Assembly: GCF_028372415.1 (NCBI RefSeq)
Contig: NC_092874.1
Span: forward strand, 114,596,744-114,660,743
Reading direction: 5' to 3'
DNA length: 64,000 nucleotides
Source of the DNA: Notamacropus eugenii
Taxonomy: Eukaryota > Chordata > Mammalia > Diprotodontia > Macropodidae
Part shown: in pieces, positions 34,383 to 45,786 of the stretch
How positions within the stretch are numbered: position 1 is the first letter of the stretch
Layout: the number at the start of each line of letters is the position of its first letter
The notes under the pieces: model-generated
Databases searched by the model: none
Told to the model about the DNA's origin: nothing
Seen by the model: only the letters and a program-made list of their open reading frames with translations
Program-made: the position numbers and the translations under genes

Positions 34383-35984
34383 GCTGAACATACTATGTGG
34401 AAATTTAGTACATTTTTGTTAATTGCCTGGCACTCTCAAAGACTCTCAATTTTCCCTTTCATCAGAACTTCAACTCTTTGGACATTTGGACTACTTTGAT
34501 AAATTATAGATTGAGAATTTGAAAGCATTCCAGGGATCATCTAATTTGACCTCCTTATTCTATAAATGAGGAAACTGAAGACCAAGTTGAAGTTCAAGTG
34601 ACTCGCCTAAGATCACACAGGTAGTTTAGTGGCAGTACTAGGATTGAACCCAGACCTTCTGTCTTTAGATTCAGTATTTTTCCCACAGTGCTTTTAAAAG
34701 TCCCTTCTAACAGACCTCCGGTTTTGCCCCGTACAGATGGATTAAGAGAGTGACTGATAATGGGAAGATAAATATTGTCAGATCAGGGACAGATTCCACT
34801 CCTCTACCTTCACTGCTGGACTTATCCAAAAGGTAGTTATTGAAAGGCCCCGAGTTTGTGTCTAGTTTTAGTGGAAATAACAGTTAGTAGGAAGAGAGCA
34901 ATCAGAAAGTTTCGAAGTAACAATGGCAGTAATAAAGCACAGCATCAGGATTTCGTGGTTCTCTTTCCCTCCACAGGACCACTTTCCTCAGATTTTCTGG
35001 AAATAGTCTTAATTTCAAATGTTCTTAATATTGTCCCCATTGAAATGTTCCAGAAGCCTTAATTTTTTGCCAAAATTTAACTGACTGAATCAAGTTGGAT
35101 TAATGAAAAGAACACTCTATTTGGATACGTGCCAGGGTTCTAGGTCACCTTATACCTGTCCCTAATATGGATAATCCCCCCCTTTTTAAAAAAATATAAG
35201 TTGGCTCAAAGCCAAGTGATTCAGTTACAGAGACAAAATGTGATCTTAAAATCTACTTATCATTGTTCCTATGCTGCTAGTGGGTTCTGCCCAACACTCT
35301 AATCTGTACACAGTCCTCCCGTTAGGTCCTGGAGCACAGCTGCGGCTCCCAAACTTCTCAATCGCCTTAGCATTGAGCCACTCATCCTCTCAATTCCGTA
35401 GTATGACTATTAAAACTGCCCTCACACCAAATTCCTCTCCCAAACTAGTCCTTCTCTCACTCTCAGTCCCATAGCAACATACAAAGAAAACCATTCTTAG
35501 CATAGCTGCTAGCTCTCCTTCTAGCCTCCTTTGATGACTTGATTTGTCTCTCACCCTCCAAGTTCATCAGTACTAGCCCCAAGACTACTTTCTGACTCCT
35601 AACTGGCCCTTCAGAATTGTAGCCTTGCAGTTTCCTATTCCTCCTACTTCCTGTCTTAGCTCCCAAAAGCTCCTAAACTCTTGGCTGCCTTCTCTGCTAC
35701 CCAATAGCTATGTGACCTTCAACAAGTCACCTAACCTCGATGGGCTTTACTTTCCTATAAAATGAAGATGTTGGGTTAGATGATCCCCCAGGATCATTTA
35801 CAGTTTTAATTCTATTATTTTGGCAGTAAACATAGTGATAGAAAAGTATATGTCAAAAAATCAAGGGCCATAAAAGATAAATTTCAATTGCCATCCTGAC
35901 TCTTTTTGCTTCATATTTTTTCCATCTTCTTGAATAATAGAAACCTGACTCTTTTCATTCATGACCACCCTCTTCAATTGAGAT

Positions 35985-36950
35985 GAATGAAAATGCTGAG
36001 AGACAGTTTCTGAGTAACTAATTATCAATTTATTAATTAAGCTAGCTGATAATCAATAAATTGACGGTCAGTAATTTCTCTTGGTGACCAAAGACAAAAC
36101 CATGGAGATCACTGAATGCTTAAATACCTTTGGAAAAGGTGATGGGTGAAAATCAACCCTGATTGGTGAACAATTAATGAGGGGGTAGACATATTAGTGA
36201 AGAGGTGGGCTAAAAATCTCTAGCTCCACCTGCTGAGAAAGTGGCTTGATCACGAGACTCAGCTGCCTCTTGCAGTCTGGACAATGGAATCCATCTCTAC
36301 CCAGATCACTTTGGTTGATTTTTCTCCTTCATAAGCTGACTGACCCTAAACTCCAATGGGAGGCGACAATAACATGGATTTGTTTCCTAGGGGTGAGGAT
36401 TCATCTAGATTAGATTCTGTTTATACTCTAGCTAGAGGTAAGGTCTTTTGATTGGCTGGGGTCCCATCCATGATGGCAGATCATGTACCTAGAGGATTTG
36501 GTAATTTCATCTATCAGCAATGTCCTTCAGAAACTGACTAACTGACCTACAGGGACAGCTAGGTGGTACAGTGGATAGAGCACCAGTGCAGGAGTCAGAA
36601 GAACCTGAGTTCAAATCTCACCTCAGACACTTGACACTCACTAACTGTGTGACCTTGGGCAAGTCACTTAACCCCAATTGCCTCATCCTGGGTCATCTCC
36701 AGTCATCCTGATGAATATCTGGTCACTGGATTCAGATGGCTCTAGAAGAGGCTGGTGACCTGCACAGCCCTCCCTCACTCAAAACAAAGTCAAGTGCAAG
36801 TCATGTCATTATTTCTCTGATGGCATGGTCTTCTTCAGCAAAAAAGGACACACACATAACCGACCTACAAGGGCTGATCCCTGAACGAGGAAATAAAGGG
36901 GAAAACCCTTAATCCTAATTAATAATTGATTATTAATGTAATAGAAAATA
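35985..36950. repeat. Possible old LTR-type fossil or unclassified repeat, with SINE inside
   Basis: A long non-coding block that looks like a dispersed marsupial repeat rather than unique DNA. It may be a solo LTR fossil, but I cannot place its family. It is clearly old, and the SINE at 36552-36858 lies inside it. Confidence 0.25.
36552..36858 (+). mobile_element. tRNA-headed SINE with RTE-like tail (MAR1-like)
   Basis: Head GGGACAGCTAGGTGGTACAG, core GTGTGACCTTGGGCAAGTCA, then a different long tail (GATGGCTCTAGAAGAGGCTG, AAGTGCAAGTCATGTCATTA). Flanking 11-mers ACTGACCTACA (36541-36551) and ACCGACCTACA (36859-36869) form its duplication. Confidence 0.8.
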
Positions 36951-37229
36951 ATCACTTCTCTAACAGTACTGAATGCTCCTTTTTACTTGTCCACTGGAAC
37001 AACGAGTTCAGAGGGAGGAAAGAGTGTGTTCCTTGCTTATCACTGACATTTTCAGTCCTTGCTTGCTGCCATCATCTAGCAATCTCTCTGAGACTGACCA
37101 GAGGAAAGGGTCATGGAGGGAAGATAAATCCATATTTGTGCTGTTTAGTTGACAGATATCTATGTAGAGATATCTGTTTGATGGAGTGCAGTGGGTGCTG
37201 GGGCATTGGTGTGTTGGAAGCAGCTTATA

Positions 37230-37690
37230 CTGGCTCCTGAGAGTCAATTGTTAAGTTTCCAATGTGAGCATTTATACCTTTCATTGTTGTTCAGTTGTTT
37301 CAGTCATGTCTGACTCTTTGTGACCCCTTTTAAGGTTTTCTTGGCAAAAGACACCGGAGTGGTTTGCCATTTCTTTCCTAGCTCATTTTACAGGTCAGGA
37401 AATTGAGGCAAATAGGGCTGTGACTTGCTTAGGATCACAAAGCTATAGGCCACATTTGAATTCAGGGAGATAAGTCTTCCTGACTCTAAGCCCTGCACTG
37501 TATCCACTGTGCCACCTAGCTGCCAAACTGGCAATCAGCAAATACTACAAATCAGGCCTTGATTTCTTGTTTTGTTGATTGACTAGACTTAAGAAAGTTA
37601 TGCAGAAAATTTTAATAATGTAGATTAAATATAGAAATCAGTTCCTGAGGAGCTGATCATTAAATATATATCATACACCTCAGGGTTTGG
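37230..37690. repeat. Dispersed repeat (second copy) split by a CORE-SINE
   Basis: Homologous to 24150-24350. A minus-strand CORE-SINE (37283-37526) interrupts it after GTGAGCATTTATACCTTTCA. Confidence 0.6.
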
Positions 37691-38062
37691 GGTAAAAGGA
37701 AACAGACAAGTCGATTTGCATGCCATATGCATGTAGCAGCTGAATCTGTCACATGGAATATGACTATCTGGCATCCTAATATGAAGGGAAAAGTGTAAGG
37801 AACCTAATCTGAATCCTTGGGAAACTTAGAAGTCAGGAATGTTTATATGAAGTGGAGCCCTTAAGGAAAATGCTGGTAGAGAGATTGTCTATAAACGTGA
37901 GACAAAAATGATTGGACATCATCTTCGATCCCATGATCAGAAAAAGAGATCAAAAACTGCAAAAAAAGATAAAGGAGAAACTGCTGGAGTTGTGTCCTCT
38001 GGATTTATTTGTGAGAAAATAGTCTGTGAAACCTGGAAAATATTTCAGTGGAGTGAAACTTC

Positions 38063-38240
38063 ATAGTATAATGAAAAGAAAATTGGACTAGGAAGTAAGA
38101 GATCTAGATTCTAGTCTGCCATTAGTTATTTCTGTGACTTCTGGCAAGCCATTTCCCCTCCCTATGTTGAAATTTCCTTATCCATCCAATGAGGGAGTTG
38201 AAGTAGGTGGCATTTAAAGTCCTTTCCAATTCTAAGGGGC
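38063..38240 (+). mobile_element. THER1/MIR3 SINE
   Basis: GAGATCTAGATTCTAGTCTG ... AGTCCTTTCCAATTCTAAGG. 37690-38060 and 38240-38920 show nothing recognised. Confidence 0.65.
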
Positions 38241-39049
38241 AAAAACTGAATTATGGAGGGCAAGTAGAGAGTCTGCTTTCAGCAAGTCAACATGGATAGA
38301 GTTTTCCTCACAAAGCCCTGTAGGGAGGCATCATTCAACAAATCCCTGTAACTAAAAGACCTGAAAGCAAAACTTTTTCAATAATCACAGACCCATGGAG
38401 TCATACTGCTTACTGTTAAGTGCTCAACAATAGCATTAAGGAATTTGCAAATATTGACTATACTGTTATTGAAGGTAGTAAGTAGAAGCTTAAAGGGAAA
38501 AGTGAGGAGTGGGAGGGAAAGGGGAATACAGATTGGTAGCAGGCTCTTATGACATTATGAGCTCCTTGAAGAAGTACAATAACTATTTCTTCCTTGACTA
38601 ATTCTCTTTTTTAATCCCCAAGTTCTATTTTGAGAGCTACCATTTTTCTAGGTAGCAACTCAGCTTCCACCCTCAAGTCCACAGTTGACTGTCACCATTT
38701 TGATTCCTGGAGGATGCTTCTTTCCTGTTTGCTTCTCGGAACCACCTTTTTTGTTTCTTTGTTAGTTTCACTTGAAACCTGTAATTTCATAGGAATATCC
38801 CTGATTAATTCAGTCTGTTTTACATTGGTTCCATCCTTATCAGGAACGTCTAATGGGTAGACCTGGGAACTTGCCTCTCTCTTCTATTTCTTTAGATTTA
38901 GAACTAAAAGGTAGAGCAGTGTTCCTCAATCTGCATGCCACAGGTCCATGGGGTATGTATGTATGTGGAGTTATTGTAAGGGATTATTAAATCCATCTGC
39001 ATACCAAACATTTCTATTCTGTCATTATGCATTTTTCTCAATCAATGGA

Positions 39050-39580
39050 CAGTGACGTTATACTACTATGCATATACCCGTGTATAAAAATATTTATAGG
39101 AGCACTTCTTATAACAAAGAACTGGAGACAAAGTGGGAGTTTATAAAATAGGGAATGGCTAAAAATGTGGGATATGAATATAATGGATATTATTGTGCTA
39201 TAAGAAATGACAGATATGAAGGATGAATAGAAACTTAGAGATACTTATAGGAATTGACACAGAGTACCAGTAGGACAATTTATGTGATGACCACAATAAT
39301 GCAAAGGAAAACAACTTGGAAAGATTTTAGAATACTAATAAATACAGTGTCCAATGATGGATTCAGAAGACTGATGACAAAGCATACCTCTTGCCTCTTG
39401 TGGTAGAGATGAAGGTCTAGAGATGAAGAAAGATAAATACATTCTCAGAAATGGCCAATGTGTTGATTTGTTTTATTTAGGTATTCTTATTGATACAGGA
39501 GAGGACACCTATTGGGAAGGGATAAGTTAGAGGATAGAAAGGAAATAATACCAATAAAAACATTTTAAAATGAAGAATAC
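39050..39580 (+). mobile_element. Degraded L1 3' end
   Basis: Contains AAAAATATTTATAGGAGCAC, ATGAATATAATGGATATTAT and a 3' UTR segment ending near AACATTTTAAAATGAA. The organisation matches the other plus-strand L1 3' ends in the window. No open frame. Confidence 0.5.
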
Positions 39581-39794
39581 ACAGAAGAATACAAAAGAAG
39601 TTCAGAAAGGAACCCAAACAGGACAATTTTCATTACCACCTTATTAAATTTAATACAATTAAAAAAAACGAATTGTACATAAAGTTCATATGCATTTCTT
39701 TTTGTTCTTTTTATCTTGAATTGTTTGCATTTGCTGATGACTAATTCCATAAGTTTAAAAGAAAATATAAATTTAAATGGATAGTCTGGTTATC

Positions 39795-39962
39795 ATTGCT
39801 GTAGAGATGATCCAGTCTAAGCAACTCATTTTATGGAAACTGAGGCCCAGAAAAAGGAAGTGACTTGCTTAATGGTACACAAATAATAAGGCACAGAGTC
39901 CTTATTCAAATTCATGTATTCACTGTCAAATCCAGGCATTTTCCCACTAAAACAGATTGCCT
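39795..39962 (-). mobile_element. THER1/MIR3 SINE
   Basis: Antisense core TGGAAACTGAGGCCCAGAAA. 39970-40790 is unassigned. Confidence 0.55.
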
Positions 39963-40791
39963 CTAACTCTGGAGGCTGTTGCTACGTATTACTAAGAACA
40001 GTCTCCAAATGGAAAGATTGACAGATCTCCCAGTTGAATTCCCTGTATCTTCACTTATAGATATTTGGTTTACTTTTCCCTTGAAAAAAATGATTTTTAA
40101 AAAGGGGAAGATATTGCTGTTAATGACTGTATGCCTGGCTATCCTGGAACAGGCTGGAACCTTCAGGCATTGAAGCAGGGACACTCCTTTAGAATCAATC
40201 AAGAGACCCAGTGATTAGGTGTCATGGAGGCTAGAATCTTCATAGTTAAAACAATAATGATGAGGTGATTGGTAACATGATAAGTCAGACAAATCACATA
40301 AGGAAAGTTAAAGGCAAGTCAGTCGGGGAATCCCCTTAAAGAATGAGCTCAAGGCAAATGCAGGACCATGGACAGCTCCACATGTACCTGTTTGTCCAGT
40401 TTTACCTGCTTTACTCTGACAATAAACTGATATTTCTGAGCTGCTGGGTCAGGCCCTATGGTGGAGGCACAGTTGTTATGAGTTTTTTATCTTGTAGGTG
40501 CTGATATCCCTGGAGGCAAGGGTTAGAGGCTTCACAGAAGAAAATGATGGCCCTTTCACACTCTTGACAAATAGTCTTCTCTCCCTCCCCCATCTCATGG
40601 AAATGTGTGAGTACTGAGCAGACTGTTCAATGGAATAAGTAATCATACTATAGAGGAGGAATTTCTGTGTACAAGTTACATGTAATTGATTTAAATCACA
40701 AATATAAGCCACAGATCATTTGGTAGAAGTTCAAAGTATAAGACAATCCTCAGGTACTACCTGTAGTTGCTTCCCATTTTAGTCCTTAGGG

Positions 40792-40922
<131 letters not shown>

Positions 40923-41207
40923 AGTTACTAGTTTTCTGTCTAGTACACCATGTTTTCACTCTCTGGTGCTTTGCTTAACCTTTCCATCCCTATAGAAACA
41001 TAATTCTTTCCTGTAGGAGTTGTGAGTTAATCCTTTTCTGGTTTCCTGTTGAAACTATCTGCATGATCACCTTCCTAACTCATCTTGTATCTCTCTCTTT
41101 TTTGTTCCTAGGAATCTTATTTCCCTTTTGTCTCTTCTTTTCAATACTTGATCCAAGCATCTCTTAGATGGCTGTTTTCCAATCCCTTCTCTTAAGAGAA
41201 AAACAAG

Positions 41208-41358
41208 GGGACAGGCTAGGTGGTGCAGTGGATAGAGCACCAGCCCAGTTGTCAAAAGAGTCTGAGTTCAAATTTGGCCTCAGACATTTGATATTTACTA
41301 ACTGTGTGACCCTAGGCAAGTCATTTAACCCCAACTGCCTTGAAAAATAAGGAAAAAA
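41208..41358 (+). mobile_element. Short-tailed tRNA-derived SINE
   Basis: GACAGGCTAGGTGGTGCAGT head and TTAACCCCAACTGCCTTGAA, then an A-rich end. This shorter subtype lacks the CORE-SINE 3' part. Confidence 0.75.
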
Positions 41359-41469
41359 GTTTTATTGATGTCTTTTATCTACATGTCATGGTCATTTCAT
41401 AACACACATACACACATGCAGAGATTGAATCCTTCCTTGCGGCTAAGAAAAACAATTAAGCAAAAACAT

Positions 41470-41815
41470 CCTATAGAGCATCATAACTGACTATATACAA
41501 CATCCTGTCTTACTGGTGTCTCACCTGTCTCCTCTGCCTTGAATGTACTACCTTTTTACCTCAAAATCTTAGAATTCCTCTATTCCTTCAAGGTTTAGCT
41601 CATGTACCACCTCCCATGGGAATTCTTTTCTCATGTTCCCACTTGTTTCTCTTTCTCTCTTCAGATTATCATATATATTCTTATCTGTTTATGTACTGTA
41701 TTATGCAGTATTCAAATAAACTCCTTGAAGCCAGAGACATTTTTTTTGCTTGTTTTTTACTCTAGTACTTAGCACAATGCCTTGCCCCTGGCTAGGGGAT
41801 AGGTATAAGAACTGC
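41470..41815 (+). mobile_element. L2/L3-type LINE remnant
   Basis: TTCAAGGTTTAGCTCATGTA, AAACTCCTTGAAGCCAGAGA and a LINE-like end TTAGCACAATGCCTTGCCCC. Followed at 41830-42040 by another CORE-type SINE remnant. Confidence 0.5.
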
Positions 41816-42119
41816 ATTTATGATTGTATTTATATAAGGAACTCCCAGGTGAGGAAACTCCCTTTACCAAGCCATTTAGGCACTTTCTTTGCCATATATA
41901 CTCATGGAGAGTTGTCTGGAGCATTGAGAAGCTAAGTGACTTACCCAGGACTATACATTAGAGGTAAGACTTAAACTCAGGACTTTCTTGCTTTGAGCAC
42001 CCAAATTCCATTCTCCATGAGACACCCCCACTTAGTTTCTGGTGATAGGTAATGTTCTGCCTTAAATTGGATTTAAGTTAGGCAGAGCTGAGCAAAGTTA
42101 TCAGCTTCATTATTTCTTC

Positions 42120-42470
42120 CAGAGTCATTGAAGTCCAGTGGCAAGACAAAAGTCAAGATGACTAGCTATGGTCCAGGATGCAGTGGATGACCTTGGCATC
42201 TTCAGTATCAGACCAAGTGCCTCATGTCTGTTGGAAGAAATTGTTCTCATTTGCCCACTCCACTCTCACGTGTGGGGTAGACATCCTAACTCACAGATAG
42301 GCTTGAGGCTTGCTGGTTACCCTCAACCTGGTTCAACCTGTCTGCAGAGATGTGTTTTTTTAACCAGGATGTGTCCATTGCCTATGCTGCAACTTCTTGG
42401 AACCACAGGTGGATCAGACCACTTTGGAAGCACCAAACAGGACCAGCCCAAACCTTCCCTAAAAAAGTGT
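42120..42470 (-). mobile_element. Probable RTE/MAR1-tail-related remnant
   Basis: Resembles the marsupial RTE-linked repeat text (CAAGACAAAAGTCAAGATGA, GATGACCTTGGCATCTTC, CAACCTGTCTGCAGAGATGT). The plus-strand 143-aa frame at 42168-42599 overlaps it and has no protein-like motif. Confidence 0.35.
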
Positions 42471-42479
42471 CCCAAGACT

Positions 42480-44400
42480 GGCCCTAACATCAAATATGAA
42501 GTCAGGAAGTTGACTGGAAGGATGCACCAAAAAGAAAGTAATCTCACTATAACAAGCTATTATGACAGGGATGCTCAAGACAGCAGTAGAAAAGAATGAC
42601 TCCAAAATTACAAGCAAAACCTCAAAGAAAAACAACTTGGAAACAGATTTTACTTGAATTACTGGAAGAGATGAAGCACAAATTATAAGTGTATTCCTGC
42701 AGTGCTTGTGGAAAATCCATTTTTTTCTTCTGAGTCTCTGTTTGCAGTTGTCATAGAGTTAGATTTGCAGTGTGCTGGCTGGTATTTTGATTGACTTATG
42801 TCTCTAGCTTTTAGTCCTTAAATTGAGGTTCTGTGCCAGGGCCAGGCTTTGTGTCCCTTGCTGGGCATTTGGGTAGGGTTAGGATTGGTCTTAGTCCCCT
42901 GGGTTCTTGCACTGCTCTCTTCACCAGGTAACTCTTCTGCCCTTCCCCTGCTCCCACACACACTCAGGACACTTTCTGGCATCTCAGCACAGAATGCTAA
43001 GGACCTCAGAACTCCCAGGTAACTGAGCTAGTCTGAGTGCTGCTTCACATCACTCTGATCACCAGCTCTTCCAGAGCTTCCAAAGTCCTCACCCTGGGGC
43101 TTTCTGATCTTCCCATGACTAGATATAGAGCCTTGCAGACTATATAAATCTCTGGCCCACCACCAGCCACATTGGATTTGTTTGCTTGAAGTGGCTTGTT
43201 TTGCTGTTGCTTTCCCATTGTCCATGGACTTCTAACTGATTTTTTGTGCAGTCTGTCCTGGAATAAATAATTTATAGTAGTTTCTCATTGGATTTCTTAA
43301 TCATCATTTGTCCTGGTGCAAATTTCAGGTTTTCATTGAAGTGGAATATTGGAGCTGAACAGCCTGTCTTCCACTTATCTCTAATAGCCAAAGTACTTCC
43401 ATCTATCACAGAAAAGCTAGGGAAAAGACATTTTTGCCTAATGAGTTTAGCATTATTTTAGGAACACATTTCTATCTTTCTGTTCTTTCATTCCAACCTC
43501 ACCATCTACTCTTTATTAATCTTGATCAAGATTTAGACATAATTTTGCTGTCCCTGTCTCATATGCTACTCAGAGGTCATCTATTCTGCATCTTTATGAA
43601 AATACTTTTCAGGAACCACAAATAATGAGGCAAACTCTGAATTTGTTCAGAACACAAATGATGAATTTAGAAATGGTGATGTTACATCAGCAAACCATGG
43701 TTTACCTTCATATGACTGAAGAGGAGAGAAATGAAGTTGATCAACTTCAGAGTTGAGGAATTCAGTCAGAATGGACTCCCCTCATTAAATTTTGTAGTAA
43801 TTGCAAGGAAAATAAAATTGTGCTTTGATTTCAGGGGTTAAAGTGTATATGGCAATTGTAAGAAGCAATACAGAATTCGATCAAGATACAGGTAAAGCAG
43901 ACCTCATGAGTAGAGGGGTGTAGAGTCAGTCCAGGAAGGGGTTTGTCCTATGCAGACAGCCCAATTGTAGAATACTCCTTACATATGGGAACTTTGATAT
44001 CATAGATGTACACAGTTCAGGAAATTTTCTTAAATATAGTTGCATCTGTCTTCTACTTTGATAATGATTCTTTCTGTCTCTGTCTAAGATTTAAAATTAT
44101 TACATACAAAAGTTCATGAATTTATCACAAATTGATTCATTGTGCCCCCACCCAACTCTGGAAAAGTCTCCTAATAGAGCTCATCTTATTTTCCATTAAG
44201 ATTCTAATCTCCTTTCCAAATCTGCATGACCCAAAAAGAAAACATACTCCCATAATAAATTAAAACACATGCAATTTACTTCATTAAACTAAAATTAAAT
44301 GGAGAATTAAAACTCCAAGTGGCTATGCCTTGCTTAAGTAAAAGATCTGTTATCTCCATTTCCCAGAGGCAGCAGCTGTCTCAAATAATAGCTAAGTTCA
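42480..44400. other. Repeat-poor intergenic stretch
   Basis: No SINE, LINE or gene recognised. Could hold unique or conserved non-coding DNA. Confidence 0.4.
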
Positions 44401-44408
44401 ATTTTATT

Positions 44409-44422
44409 GTTACCATGGCAAC
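44409..44422. promoter_or_regulatory. RFX X-box palindrome
   Basis: GTTACCATGGCAAC is a near-perfect inverted repeat matching the RFX site (GTNRCC, two-base spacer, RGYAAC). It lies in repeat-poor intergenic DNA, with an E-box-like CAGCTG about 38 bp to the left. Occupancy is unknown. Confidence 0.4.
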
Positions 44423-45309
44423 TAGAGTATGAGATTTCCAAATGCTGGTGATCTACCCACTATCCAGTAGAATCTGGACTCATTTCTTCCCTGCTCCCAA
44501 TTTTTAACACCTTTACTCAGGTAAACCTGAATTTTTTTTTCATTAGGGAAGTACTTCCTGAAAAATCACAGTTAAAATCTCAAGGAGGAAAGGAAAGAAT
44601 TCGCCATCTTTCACTGCAGTTCCCATGGCTTGGGGTCTCACAAATTATTACTGCAAGTTCCCTGTCCAAGTTGTGTCTCAGAGTTTCTCATCAAGGAGAC
44701 TGCTTTGGCCAGTAGTTCCCAAGCTTGAAAGCACTGGCTCATTGATAATTAACAATCCTGTAGAGAAATAAAGAGTGGTGCTTTTTTCTGTTTGTTTGGC
44801 AGGGCAACCTCTACCCAGCACACTCCACTGCCCACGTGGATTCCCTCTGACCTGGTTGTGACAACAAACCAGTCAACTCTGCTTTTATGAGTCTTGTGCA
44901 CTGCAATTAGCCACAGTGTCCTGTACCATTTACTTCCGGATTCCTTGAGTCTTTGGTCCCTGGAATGTGTGGGTCTAGGAAGAAACTGGGGAAATATGAA
45001 GCAAACACCTACCTGTATAAATCAGGGCCACATAAATACTTGGGGAATAATTGTTCTGGATTGTTAAAATTTCCAGGTAGCTGAAGATTTATCTCTTTGA
45101 GGTTTATATCTTTTAAGAATTTTCATCATTTTATATTGTTGCACAATATTTTGTGCAACACATTATGTTTTCCTGCCTTTAAAAAGTAATTTTTTGATAT
45201 ATTTGGCTTTTACATTTTAAATCCTCTCCATACCTCAATCATACCTCATAGCAAAAAAATTTTAAAGTAGTGCATGTGGGGGTGGAGGGACACTTCAGCA
45301 AAACTAATC
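44423..45309. other. Unassigned intergenic stretch
   Basis: No recognised element or credible reading frame. Confidence 0.4.
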
Positions 45310-45589
45310 AACACATCTGAAATTCCTGATTTCATATGCAGTATTCCACACCCACAGAGAGGTTCATGTTCATGTCTCTTCTTTGTGGCCAAACTTGATA
45401 TTATAATTAGCAGCATTCAGTCAAAAAGATTTTTTGTATCTTTTATTTTTACATGATGTACATGTCGAATTGCAGCCCTCATTTCATGCCCTCTCACAGT
45501 CTTCCCTTATAATAAGGAACTAAAAAGAAAAAAGAAAAGTTCTATAAAACTAATGAACATTATCCAAAAAAAAAAAAATCTGATTTAAT

Positions 45590-45786
45590 ATGCAGGGTTC
45601 CATATCTATATTCTCTACCTCTGAAAAAAAGCAAATAGAGATATCTTCTTATAACTCTTCCTGGGAGCGAAACTTAGTTATTAATTGCAGCATTCAGTTT
45701 TGATTGTTTCTTTTTCATTCTCTTTATTTACATCTTTATAGTCATTGTAAATATTGTTGTCTGATTCTGCTTTCTTCACTTTATTT
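45590..45786 (-). mobile_element. Older LINE fragment that was the target of the U6-L1 insertion
   Basis: The sequence around GTAAATATTGTTGTCTGATT ... CTGC and its continuation to the right of the insert (47845-47935, with TTTATCATTTCTTACAGTGA and AATATTC) together resemble one antisense L1 3' segment. The chimera splits it. A second similar piece lies at about 45310-45480. Family assignment is by resemblance only. Confidence 0.5.

Noticed and set aside
42168-42599. 143-aa plus-strand frame
   Set aside because: Overlaps repeat-like sequence, shows no domain, no promoter and no splice-supported partner.
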